DNA of 64,000 nucleotides from Rhynchonema sp. JSB1_4. Taxonomy: Eukaryota; Nematoda; Chromadorea; Monhysterida; Xyalidae. Positions within the stretch are counted from its first letter, which is position 1; each line of letters starts with the position of its first letter. The notes below the pieces were generated by a model. That model was not told where the DNA came from. It saw only the letters and a list, made by a program, of their open reading frames with translations, and searched no databases. The DNA lies in the NCBI GenBank assembly GCA_030248065.1, contig JASAMV010001555.1, positions 1-64,000 of the forward strand, given 5' to 3'. A program made the translations under genes and the position numbers. Below are positions 1 to 10,347 of this stretch, one piece after another.

Positions 1-366
1 GGGGGGTCCCCCCCTAACGTACACTAACCGCCGCGACCAAGGTACACTAGTACACTAACCGCCGCGCCAGGTACACTAACCGCCTCAATTTTTGCCTAAA
101 ATAGGTAATTTTAGGCCTAAAATGGGTATTTTTAGGCCTAAAACGGGTGATTTTTAGGTCAATGTTGTCAAAAGTCGCCAAAATACCCTTTTTATGGAGA
201 TTTTTTTCCAAAAAGGGCAAAAAATCGGTCAAATTTTCTACCTCAAAAAAGTGACTTTTTCCTGAATTTGGGTCTCCCCCCCTTCCCCCCCAGGGAAGTA
301 CACTAACCGCCGCACGGAAAAAAGGGTAGGTACACTAACCGCCGCGCCGGACCAGGAACTACACTG
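1..366. mobile_element. hAT-like MITE, left end cut by window (tag 1)
   Basis: The right terminus reads CCAGGAACTACACTG, the inverted form of the CAGTGTAGTTCCTGG end of the elements at 910 and 21507. Subterminal repeats of GTACACTAACCGCCGC occur at about 21-85 and 297-346, on both sides of an AT-rich core (about 87-275) rich in TTTTAGGCCTAAAA-type palindromes. That core is clearly homologous to the cores at 1000-1195 (opposite orientation) and 21615-21810. No coding capacity was seen. The left terminus is probably outside the window, so no target duplication can be tested. Confidence 0.7.
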
Positions 367-909
367 GGCCGGACCGAGCCGGCCCCCTCCTAAATGGGGT
401 CGGTGAATCACCCCTCCCAAATAAAGCCCCCTAAATGAGGTCGCAATCGGGCCGGCCGGGCCGGGCCGGGCCCCCTCCTAAATTGGGTCGGTGAATCACC
501 CCCCCCCCCCAAATAAAGCCCCCCCCAAAATACAGCCCCCTAAATGAGGGATTTCAGGTGCTGTCAGGTCATCCCGGCCCGGCCCGATCTTCCAGATCTC
601 CGGCCCAGTGTAGTTCCGGGGGAGGGGCCCCCTCGGGTACGCTCGAGCCGAGCCAGGCCGACTCAATTAAAAACCCAAAAAACGAATTCCCCCCCGCTAA
701 ATGGAGTCAGTGAATCACCCCACCCCCAAATAAAGCCCCCCCCAAATACAGCCCGGCCCGGCCCGACCCGGCTCCTAAATGGGGTCAATGAATCACCCCC
801 CCCAATAGAGCCCCCAAAATACAACCCGACCCGGCCGCTCTCACAATATCAAATAATAAACCCAACCAAAACAAAGCAAGCCAACCTCTCCAACCTGTAC
901 TCTTGCATC
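367..909. repeat. GC-rich repeat debris with a CCTAAATGGGGTC unit
   Basis: The unit CCTAAATGGGGTCNGTGAAT, followed by CACCCC and AAATAAAGCCCCC, recurs near 390, 478, 695 and 775, and again near 1465. It is interspersed with GGCCGGGCC runs. A lone CAGTGTAGTTCC end at 606 looks like a truncated hAT-like terminus. No gene was recognised; the open frames here are by-products of base composition. Confidence 0.5.
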
Positions 910-1390
910 CAGTGTAGTTCCTGGTCCGGAGGGGGAGATAGCGGACCCTCCGTTTTTTTTCGGAGGGGGAGATAGTGTACCCCCGAGGGGGGAAGGGGGG
1001 AAGACCCAAATTCGGGAAAAAGTCACCATTTGAGGTAGAAAATTTGACCTATTTTTGCCCCTTTTTGGAAAAAATTCTTCATAAAAAGGGCATTTTGACG
1101 ACTTTTGAGAACATTGACCTAAAAATCACACATTTTTGGTACAAAAATGCCCATTTTAGGCCTAAAAATGCCTATTTTAGGCAAAAATTGGGGGAGATAG
1201 TGTACCCGGAGGGGGAGATAGGGGGATAGTGTACCACCTGAGGGGGAGATAGCGTACCCGCGCGCCAAAATGCCCTTTTTATGAAGAATTTTTTCCAAAA
1301 AGGGGCAAAAATAGGTCAAATTTTCTACCTCAAAAAGTGACTTTTTCCCGAATTTGGGTCTTCCCCCCCTCCCCCCCAGGAACTACACTG
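910..1390. mobile_element. hAT-like MITE with exact 8-bp TSD (tag 2)
   Basis: The termini are CAGTGTAGTTCCTGG (910) and CCAGGAACTACACTG (ending 1390), an inverted repeat. The flanking 8-mer CTTGCATC is identical at 902-909 and 1391-1398. An 8-bp duplication with CAG-type ends is typical of hAT transposons. The subterminal tag is GGAGGGGGAGATAG followed by GTACCC, present at both ends and again between a full core copy (about 1000-1195) and a second partial core in the opposite orientation (about 1266-1350). No transposase is present, so it is non-autonomous. Confidence 0.88.
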
Positions 1391-1398
1391 CTTGCATC

Positions 1399-2771
1399 CA
1401 GAGGTCAAGCCGGGCCGCGATTTTCGGCCTTTGGTTCGAACCGGCAAGGGCCGGGCCACACCCCCTCCTAAATGGGGTCAGTGAATCACCCCCGAATACG
1501 GCCCCCCTAAATGGCGTCCATGCAGAGGTCGCAATCGGAGCGGCCGGGCCGGAGGTTGTGAGGATCGGGCAGGGTCAGGCCGGGCCGGGCCGGGTCGAGT
1601 CGGGTCGGGCCTGGCCGGGTCCGGTCGGGCCTGGCCTGGTCGAGTCGGGCCGGGTCGGAGATTTGGGAGCCGGCTCTGCCAAGCACCGCTTCACCAAAAA
1701 AAGAAAAAGAAAAAAAGTGAAAAAGAAAAGGCGCGAATTTACAACCAATCAGCGCCCACTTGGCGCGCTTAGCGCCACAGCAAGCTGCGCCCACATTCGC
1801 ATGCAAACTTTCAACCTCAATTTCTCGCGATAGAATCAATATTATTTTTTGCGGTTTTTTGCGATCCCTGGCTCTCGACGAGACAAATCGATTGGTACCT
1901 GACTTGACTGGATCGGTTCAGTTTCCTAACTGGCGCATGTACCTGTCGCAAAAAGTGTAGCCGCCGGAAGTCACGATTTTCGGGTGTCTGAAAAACCACT
2001 TTCCCATTGTCCGATCGAGCTCAAATTTTCAGCGTTTTGTTATGGCTTGACTACGACTAGAAAACAATCAAAACATCTTTCAAAACCAATCACACGCGTT
2101 CACACCAGCATCGCCGATATAACACGTGAGGTATAGGGAAAAATCAGTTTTTCGAGCACGCTTATGTTTCACGTGCATGTTTGAAAAAATTTTTGCCAAA
2201 TCATTTCATCACATCAACCTATCTTTCTGATAAGAACATTACCAACGACCAAATCCAGCTTTTTCCTAGTTCGTGGTCTAATCTCAAAGTACTGCGAAAC
2301 GCTAATGCGTTCTCGTAGATACGTTACGCACGCACGGTACAACACGCTATGCCGATAGATGGAATACAAAGTGTACAGGGAAGGGATAAAGAAGAGGGAA
2401 ACAATAGTAGGTAATTACAATAAAAAAACGAAACACATACATATATAAAGCAACAAATAGTTCACAAAAACAAATGCAACTGCTAAATCTCAACCACAGT
2501 TATGTACGAATGAGCAAGTTGGATTTTGAATTTCTCACAGACGATATAAAAGAACTTCGTCAGGTGTGAGAGAAGGTTTGCTTTTGCGGTTATTATTGTT
2601 TGCTACAGAAAGCAGATTGGAGAATAGCGCTAAATGACAACAAGTGAGGCCACTGAAATATTTTTTTGATACAACGATATCTTCAACTTGGCACACACAT
2701 AGGTAGAAAAAGAGCAGTGACTCACACACGGCGCGTCTGCCAGAACGACCAGTCAAACTGATGGCACTGGA
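1399..2771. other. Gene-free stretch: GGGCCGGG array, then unique AT-richer DNA
   Basis: Positions 1400-1670 hold degenerate GGGCCGGGCC-type repeats related to the subterminal repeats at 18.6-19.4 kb. An A-rich tract follows at 1690-1730. From about 1740 to 2771 the sequence looks unique and no exon, RNA gene or repeat was recognised. One loose match to the intronic TGATGTTTCAC motif occurs at 2161-2184. Confidence 0.45.
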
Positions 2772-2773
2772 TA

Positions 2774-3048
2774 TTGGTCGCACAATGACCATATAAGACT
2801 TCATCAAAATCAATCCTGATTTTCACGTTCAGTCACTCTTAACTACTGTGCTATTTGTGATTCTCACAAAACATTTTCAGCTGAAAATAATCTAGCAGAT
2901 CAACCACGTTGCCGCAGGTCTGAAACATTCTCTTTACCACGTGTTTTGTGTGTGATCGCGCAACGCAACGTCATTGCCCCGTCACTAGCCTGCTTTGCGA
3001 TTCAGGAAAAAAATTTGACCAATTCTTATAAAGTCATTGTGCGACCAA
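2774..3048. mobile_element. TA-flanked MITE, copy 1 (275 bp)
   Basis: The terminal inverted repeats start TTGGTCGCACAATGAC and end GTCATTGTGCGACCAA, extended inward by a matching ATATAAG/CTTATAA. Both ends are flanked by TA (2772-2773 and 3049-3050), the target duplication of Tc1/mariner-type elements. A second copy of exactly the same length lies at 48590-48864 and differs at only about half a dozen positions. No coding capacity. Confidence 0.85.
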
Positions 3049-3052
3049 TACA

Positions 3053-3390
3053 CACCAGGTAGACGTCTGCGCCAGTGACGTATCTAGCACAGCACAGTAT
3101 AAGAGACAATTTCATTGAGAGTACCATCCTATAAAGTGGGAACCATAGTTCAACAACCTCGACAACAGGTCAGAATAGGAATCGGATGTTTTATTTCCAA
3201 TAATGACATTACTGGGTATAATTGTGTCTTCCAATTGTTTTCGTTCAACTGGGGTTCCGTGTTTTTATGAGAATGAACACGATCGGGTAACATAACGCAA
3301 TGAAAACGATACTGACGGTTCCGTCCGCGATGTTGGTTCCTCAAAAGATTGAAAATCTAAAAATCTACTAGAATTGACGCCATGGCAAAC
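3053..3390. other. Downstream flank of GPCR-A, duplicated at GPCR-B
   Basis: No gene was recognised. The stretch from about 3200 to 3345 (AATGAACACGATCGGGTAAC and surroundings) has a recognisable counterpart at about 6725-6875 downstream of GPCR-B. The receptor duplication therefore included 3' flanking DNA. Confidence 0.5.
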
Positions 3391-3799
<409 letters not shown>

Positions 3800-3800
3800 G

Positions 3801-5854
3801 TCACTGTCCCGTTGTGGCTGCCATTGTCACTCCATTTGTATTCGTTGAAACTTGGGTGTCGTCTTTTATGCCCGAAATTCGTCGCCCGAATTTCCTCACC
3901 GATGCCGCAAACTCGTCGTTTGTGTTGGCGTAGATGAAAAAGTTGACGGTCGAATTCAGAATTGACATAACGCCTGAAATACGCGTCCATCAGATTTCAG
4001 CTGTGGCAAAATTGAAGGAATTAAGATTAGACCCTGAGAGAATTGACGACGTTGGTGGTAATCGATTTGGAACGGTAATTAGTGTGCTAAATAATCTCGA
4101 AATAACATCTAAATTCAGACGAAGGCCAACCAGCAAATCGCGATCCCAATCTTCCAGCGAATTCCCCGGCTCCAAAGGCGTATATCGTCATTATCATCGC
4201 CATTGGCAGCGCATAAGCCAGCAGACAGATCAAACTGGTCGAAATCACCAAAACGGTCAACTTCCGCTCCCGTTTTCGGTCGTTTTCGCGTTGTTCCTGT
4301 TGTTGTGACGACATGTTGCTGTTGTCGGTGACTCTGGACTTGATGAGTTTTCGATGGGTGAGCCTGAATACGGCGACAATATTATTGTGAAACATCAGTA
4401 ATGAATGCGTTCCTCACTACGAGTGTTGTACTGGGCGTTTTCACAGCGTCAGCGGTAGCTATGGAACCGGAACATATTGGTGCTGGCAAGCTCAGAGCCA
4501 AAAGTTCTTCAAATCATTCTCACCACAGGATAATATTGCAACACGTCATCGTGATAACGACCGCAAGAACGCCGTTCGCATAGAATCGCATGTACAGCAG
4601 GTTGTGTTGCTCGATGATTTCAATCATCGTACAAAGGCTGGTCACGTCGAACCAGTTGTCCAAAGTTGCGTGCGTCCAGGCAACGTCAGGCAAGAAGGAA
4701 CATGCAATCACGGTCAGTGCAAGCGCACAGCGATTTGGATGATTGAAGTTGCCTTTAAATTTCATACACGTACACTTTTTCTGCTTCACTGCTGGTCCAT
4801 GAGGGTGAATAACCACATTTGAGCGTTTTTAAACGCTGAAACGCATCAAAACCGTATTCAACCTGATTTTAAATGCTCATCGGTAATGATCGTCAACCAA
4901 TAATTCGGCTAATTCTATTGTAGTCTCCCTTTTTTCGGGCCAACTCAGCTGGACAACATTGCTCTGTGCCATGCACGTGTGGTTTCCGCATAGCGCGACG
5001 ACGAGCAGCACTAGAGCGTGAAACATATACCTTGCATAGCGCGACGACAGACACTCTACTGCGCAAATGCGTAGACCACATTAGAATCAAACCAATAATT
5101 CAACAGATTCACGTACGATATTGCAGCGGTCGTCGAATAGCGATGAGCCGATCAGTTCCGATCCACAGCAACCATCGCAGACTTGCCGCGATCGACAGCA
5201 CGGCCACCAGTGAAACAGTGTGGCATGTAATGCGATGGATGGGAATGATCTGACATATGTAGATGTGCGGCTGTGCTCATTTTGGAGCACGATGACACCA
5301 CTGCGTGCTCTCCTCATGATTCATGAAAACACTATTGCAAACGCTGTCTTTATCCGCCGCAAGGTTTTTTTTCAAACGAGCGGTTTTTTTCATTCGTGAA
5401 GCGGATGGGTCAGGCAACGTGCTGGAAAGAAATTTCCCAAAACTTGTGACAGACCAAACAGGGGGGACCACTGAGAAGACCGCCTCGTGTAAGTCTTCCC
5501 CATTTCGTCCGCCTGTTTTCACAGACGGGCTGTGCATCAGAACCTCGTCAGTTGTGCACTAGATGGCCACTGGTGGCAAGTCTCCTCAAACACCAAACAA
5601 ACCTCTGCCATCAATCGCGTCGATTGCAACACAATTGCTGCCACACATCGTGAGAGATCAAAACAGGCAAGCACACGCAAATTGATCAGTTCTTTTCGTT
5701 GTTTCAGCACTGTCGAGTTTGAGAAAAGATAAAGAATCAGAAGATTTGTCAAAATGCCTACGGCAGCGATCACCAGACGCACAGCATCAATGGATGCGAG
5801 GATGAATGTTTCAAGCTCTGATAGTTGAGCGATTTCGATGGTTGCGTTGGACAT
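3801..5854 (-). CDS. Rhodopsin-like GPCR, tandem copy A
   Basis: I read five exons, complement(5603-5854, 5117-5249, 4524-4752, 4131-4363, 3801-3973), which join in frame to 339 residues. Exon 1 has TM1-TM2 (starts MSNATIEIAQ; N-A-T is a glycosylation site). Exon 2 has TM3 ending in DRLIAIRRPLQY, a variant of the class A DRY motif. Exon 3 has TM4-TM5, exon 4 the basic third loop and TM6, and exon 5 TM7 with NSTVNFFIY in place of NPxxY. Introns have phases 0, 1, 2, 1, the same as copies B and C. The start is the first in-frame Met before TM1 and aligns with the B and C starts. Ligand unknown. The overall look is that of divergent nematode chemosensory-type receptors, but I cannot assign a named family. 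Confidence 0.85.
4388..4398 (-). other. Core of the intronic motif in GPCR-A intron 3
   Basis: TGAAACATCAG is the reverse complement of the CTGATGTTTCA core found in DMXL introns. It lies about 25 bp upstream of the 3' splice site of the minus-strand intron. GPCR-B keeps it at 7443-7454; GPCR-C has only a degenerate GAAACGTCG near 10820. Confidence 0.45.
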
Positions 5855-6936
5855 TGTGTCCTTTGTTCATAGCATAAACGTTGTGTTATGGTCTCCAACA
5901 GACAAGTTCTGGAAATGTCCATACGACTGCATCGGAGCTCTTCGGCGATTTCCGAAACTGACCGGTTTCGGTAGTTGCATCGTACATTGTGCATGGAATC
6001 ATCCGACGCCCGTCAGCCTACCATGCATGTATGGTACAGATCCCCACGAATTAGGTGACCACTTCTCAACGCTTGCCAGCACGCGCAGCAAGCGTTGCGC
6101 ACATAAGAATGCAGCCCTCAATCAACAACTACATAGCTCCCGGAGCAAGGCAGTTATTGGGGGTCGATCGATAGCGTAAGGGGCTGATTGACGCGATTGG
6201 TGGCATAATTAAAATAATTGTCCAGTACAATGCGCGGTTGGCTGAAATTTGGCCAAAAGGTTCAACCCGGTTGTTCACATGACTTGCCAGTCAGGAGACC
6301 ATAAAGTACGCATGTCCGTGGCCTCAGATTTTAGTACTTTTTCTGAATTTTGAACTTCAAGTCCTTGACAGCATCCTAACATGCGGCGGCGTTGAAAAAC
6401 GGCCACCTAATTCGTCAAGGACTGTATAATGCGTGAAGAACAACATGATGCCATGGCAACACAATACTGTATGAAATGAATGTCGTACGTAAATTGGACT
6501 GAGACAGGTGCTCTTTGATGATGGTCTTCTTCTCGCCGTTGTGGCAAGCTCCACTAACCAGGAACAAACCAATAACATATTGCGAGGCTGACCTTTGTCT
6601 GTTTTTGTATCAATAGTACAAAAGAACCCAGAACAAGAGCACGAAACATTTCGTGGTTGCACATGACACGCAATTCCGCGCAATTGTTTATAATACACGC
6701 CACGCACACACATGTTTTTGTATCATTTCCAACGACATCACTGTGTGTAATGGTATCTTGTCCAATTGTTCGTTAAACAAAGTAGAGTTCTGTGTTTTTA
6801 CAGGAATGAACACGATAGCATAGGGGTACTATACATAACGTAACGAAAACGATGCTAATGGTTCCGAGACCTACATTACGCCATGGGAAACTATGTTCCT
6901 GCGTTTAAAAACAATAACCTATCCGTGATCGCATGG
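5855..6936. other. Intergenic DNA between GPCR-A and GPCR-B
   Basis: It contains the upstream region of GPCR-A and the downstream region of GPCR-B. Apart from the GPCR-A-like 3' flank near 6725-6925, no exon, repeat or RNA gene was recognised. Small frames here resemble no known family. Confidence 0.5.
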
Positions 6937-8830
6937 TCACAGTTCCGTGGTGACTACAACTGACACTCCATTTGTATTCGATGAACCTTGGGTGTCGTCC
7001 TTTTTACCCGAAACTCGTCGACCGAATTTCCTCACCGCTGCCGCAAACTCGTCGTTTGTGTTGGCGTAGATAAAAAAGTTGACTGTCGAATTGAGAATGG
7101 TCATAATAGCTGAAAGATAAAAGAAATAGATAATCCGAAAGCCAAACCACAAATATATCATTTAATTTTAGTCCAAAAAACCACAGTCAACGAACCTGCA
7201 AATCGTTCCCCCATTTTTCTGGCGAATTCCCCCGCCCGAGCAGCGTATATGATCACCATTGTCATCATTGGCAATACATAAGCAAGCAGACAGATCAAAC
7301 TGGTCAAAATTACCAAAACGGTCAACTTCAGCTCTCGTTTTCGCTCGATTTCGCTTTGTTTCTGTTGTTTTCTCGACATTTGTTTAGATTTGGCGATCTT
7401 GGACTTGATCAGCTTTCGATGGGCGATCCTGCAACATTGTTTTGAAACATCATGAAGAAATTATGCGCGCAACAATCATTTTTGAACCTCCATCAAACTT
7501 TTTACTGCTAAAAGTCCAATAATCCTACCAAAGCATCATGTTGCCAATTGTCATCGCAATCACTACAAGCACAACACCCAGTGTGTAGTAGAGCAGGTAG
7601 AGTTGATTCTTCACATTTTCGTTGAATGCACACGAATCGGTCAAAACGAACCAATTCTTGAAAGATCCATATGCCCAGACAAAGTCCGGCACAAAGGAAC
7701 AAAGAACTATGGCGCTTGCAATTATGCAACGCCTGCGGTGGTTGAAATTGCCTTAAAATTGGTGTTTTTATTATGATATCTTATAGAACGGATGCGGTCC
7801 ATTGCGGGACTGGGCTCACATTCATATGGTTAACGCACGTCAACGGAGCCCAATGAGTCTGCTACACATACACCACGATCACTTAGGGCTGTTTTGGTCC
7901 AGCTGATTGAAGACCAGTGTTGAAGACCAATACAACCAGCCCACTTATGAAAGTGAAATCGACGTACGATATTGGAGGGGTCGTCGCACAGCGCACAGCC
8001 GATCGATGCCAATCCACAACAACCAACGGAGAGTCGCCACGATCGACAACGTGGCCACTATTGATACTGTGTAGCACACGACACGGTACACGGCAATTAT
8101 CTGGAACGATGTGTTTGCCGTCCCAATTGTATCCATCATGCGGTTCCTGACAGGTGCCTCGTTTCTGAGTCGTTGCTTGCTTTGTTTTCATAGTTCAGAA
8201 ACACTGGGTATTGCTGTGGCTGCACTTTGTGTCACTGGAAACCAAACGAGCGCATGACTCAGGCAGGCAGACGTCGGTCAAAAACCAGGTGGTGAATACG
8301 GGAAAATTGCAACCGTTCAGGGAGCACTACAATTATTTTCCAGCTTGACAGATGATCTTGTCCTTAACCAGTCTGCCTGTCCTTAATAGCTATATTGAAC
8401 GTCTACGACCGCGGGAACTTTGCAGTCCAACTGAAAATGATGTGACACAAGCCGAGTTTCACTGTAGCAACCGCAGGCTCACAGAAGATCGTCAAGGCGA
8501 ATATGCGGTATGTATTCGTACTCTGGGGTTTTTTGCTACCTTAGCTGACGATAAACTGCTGGTTTAAACAAAACGAACCTTGGCTGCCGCTATCGTCAAG
8601 CGTGTCGCAACGGCTAGCAAACATCGCACAAGATCAAAAACGGCGAGCACTCGCAGATTGATCAACTCTTTTCGATATTTCAACGCTTTGGATTTTGAGA
8701 AGAGATAAAGGATCAGAAAATTTGCCAGAATACCAACTGAAGCCAACGAAACGCGCGCAACATCGGCCAATACAAGAACTGATGTTTCAAATGCTGTTAG
8801 TTGTGTTTTTTGAAACGTTACGTTGTCCAT
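6937..8830 (-). CDS. Rhodopsin-like GPCR, tandem copy B
   Basis: The exons are complement(8579-8830, 7968-8100, 7529-7751, 7196-7428, 6937-7109), giving 337 residues, with the same intron positions and phases as copy A. TM3 ends IDRLCAVRRPLQY. The third loop reads HRKLIKSKIAKSKQ, followed by a Lys/Arg/Glu-rich stretch and TM6. TM7 carries NSTVNFFIYANTNDEF and the tail ends VVVTTEL. Exon 3 is six bases shorter than in A. The exon 1 start (MDNVTFQKTQ) is nearly identical to that of C, so B and C are the closer pair. Donor sites include GTTCGT and GTACGT. It is probably a seven-helix receptor of the plasma membrane; signalling partner and ligand cannot be read. Confidence 0.86.
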
Positions 8831-8924
8831 ATTCAGGTTTGGTGTGGGTTTGTTTGTTGACAATGACAATGTTGTTCCCTTCATTCCTCATTTTCATAAG
8901 TTTTGGATTGCCCTTTTCCACAGG

Positions 8925-9310
8925 TTTTCGGGCACTTCGTCGCAACTTGTGGACGCCTTTGGTCATTACAGTACGAAGTCCAGCATGTGCAGTTGACTCT
9001 TTGTCCTGGCCCAGCAGTCAATAACGACTTTGTGTTGTGCGTCTTCTCTGACCTAATGTACATGTAGGCTGTGGAGGCTTCGCAATAACCAATGAATGGG
9101 TAATGGATGCCTTAGGATATGGTCAGAAAAGTACATTACTTGCCAGCGTCGTGCATGTTAAGACTAACTAGAGACGCCAAAACGAGCACTTGGATTGCTC
9201 AGTGTGATCGTTAACCTTTCGCGGAGTCGCATGGGCCGCCGCACGCTTTTGGTCGCAAGCGGACCATTCGAACCACGGTGACACTTTACAGTTGCTTCGA
9301 CGGAGCAAGT
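8925..9310 (-). pseudogene. Degenerate tail of a TSP1/ShKT gene
   Basis: This is a partial copy of the 3' end of the papilin-like gene at 14046-17585. On the minus strand, about 9300-9231 matches the start of the TSP1 exon (NCKVSPWFEWSACDQK), then jumps by deletion to the end of the following ShKT exon. The last ShKT exon is recognisable at about 9010-8925 (CNDQRRPQVATKCPKTCG). One base is missing relative to the parent near the exon start, which breaks the frame, and the final cysteine is lost. It lies just upstream of GPCR-B, as the intact gene lies upstream of GPCR-C, so receptor and papilin tail were duplicated together. Confidence 0.75.
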
Positions 9311-9812
9311 GTTATTACTTGAGGGGATGATTGCCAGTTTATATTTAAGGGTGCCTGTTTCACAGGGAAAGGTAGATTGTCAAAGATCGTTAATCTTGAG
9401 AGCATTACATTGCATTGACGAACGTTAACAAGTGAGTTCCCGTCGTGACATGAGATTTCGGCCTTAACGAGCATCAAGAATCTACACAGGGACCTGGTTC
9501 TTGACTGCATCACCGCGTCCTATCAGTTCTTGCATTCTTGAGGATTTTTGTCTGTTGTTTCGCTTTTTCACACATCTCTGTGCTCATAAAAACCAATGGT
9601 AACACACACGTGTCTTCTGGAAGATTTTTTACACAGCTGTACAGTGTCAGGCTGTGCTTGATTTTTGATTGCTGCGCGGCGCTGACCTCCACAAGATAAC
9701 GAGCAGAGCGCATCTATACACCTTTTATCTACACAGCGTTTTAATCATGTGCAAGCCGGAGCCGCGAGTGGCACCGTTCAATATTGACTGACGTGGAGAA
9801 TATGGAGTGGTA
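9311..9812. other. Gene-free interval upstream of the papilin-like remnant
   Basis: Positions 9311-9345 still resemble the DNA flanking the intact TSP1 exon (compare 14726-14760). Beyond that I see no recognisable exon or repeat. Confidence 0.4.
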
Positions 9813-10228
9813 CCGGAGTTTTCCACTTAAAGCCCCGGGGGCTCTATGCGGAAATTGGTGGGAAATGGGCCCTCCGACCAAAAAGAAAAAATCCAATTAG
9901 AGCCCTCGGGGCTTTAAGCGGAAAACTGGGTGTTTTCACCATTGTTTAGGCCCGCATTTTGACATTTTGATACCATATTTCAACCTGATTGTGAGGATCT
10001 TTATCTAAACGTGGCAAAACGATGGTAAAACAACAGAAAAGTGCGATATTTTGGTCATTCTTACACTAATTTGAACTATTTTGGCAAGTTTACTGTTCGA
10101 TGAAAAAGCAATGGTCCGTTAAAAAAATAAATCCAATTAGAGCCCCCGAGGGCTAGTGGAAAATTTTTCACTTAGAGCCCCCGAGGGCTCTATTCGGGGG
10201 GGGGGGGGCTTAAAGTGGAAAACTCCGG
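9813..10228. mobile_element. TA-flanked MITE with TTAGAGCCC subterminal repeats
   Basis: The inverted termini are CCGGAGTTTTCCACTTAAAG and CTTTAAGTGGAAAACTCCGG-type, flanked by TA on each side. Inside each end are repeats of AGAGCCCCCGAGGGCT, itself an inverted repeat. A lone terminus of the same family (GAAAACTCCGGTA) is present at about 18380. Non-coding. Confidence 0.78.
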
Positions 10229-10347
10229 TATATAAATAATGGATATAATTTGTTCAATGATCTAAACCATGGGAAAACTGTTTCTGGGACAAAGCAAAAA
10301 TTTTTGTACGCATGTGGTTACAGTCCTGTGGTGACTGCAGATTATAC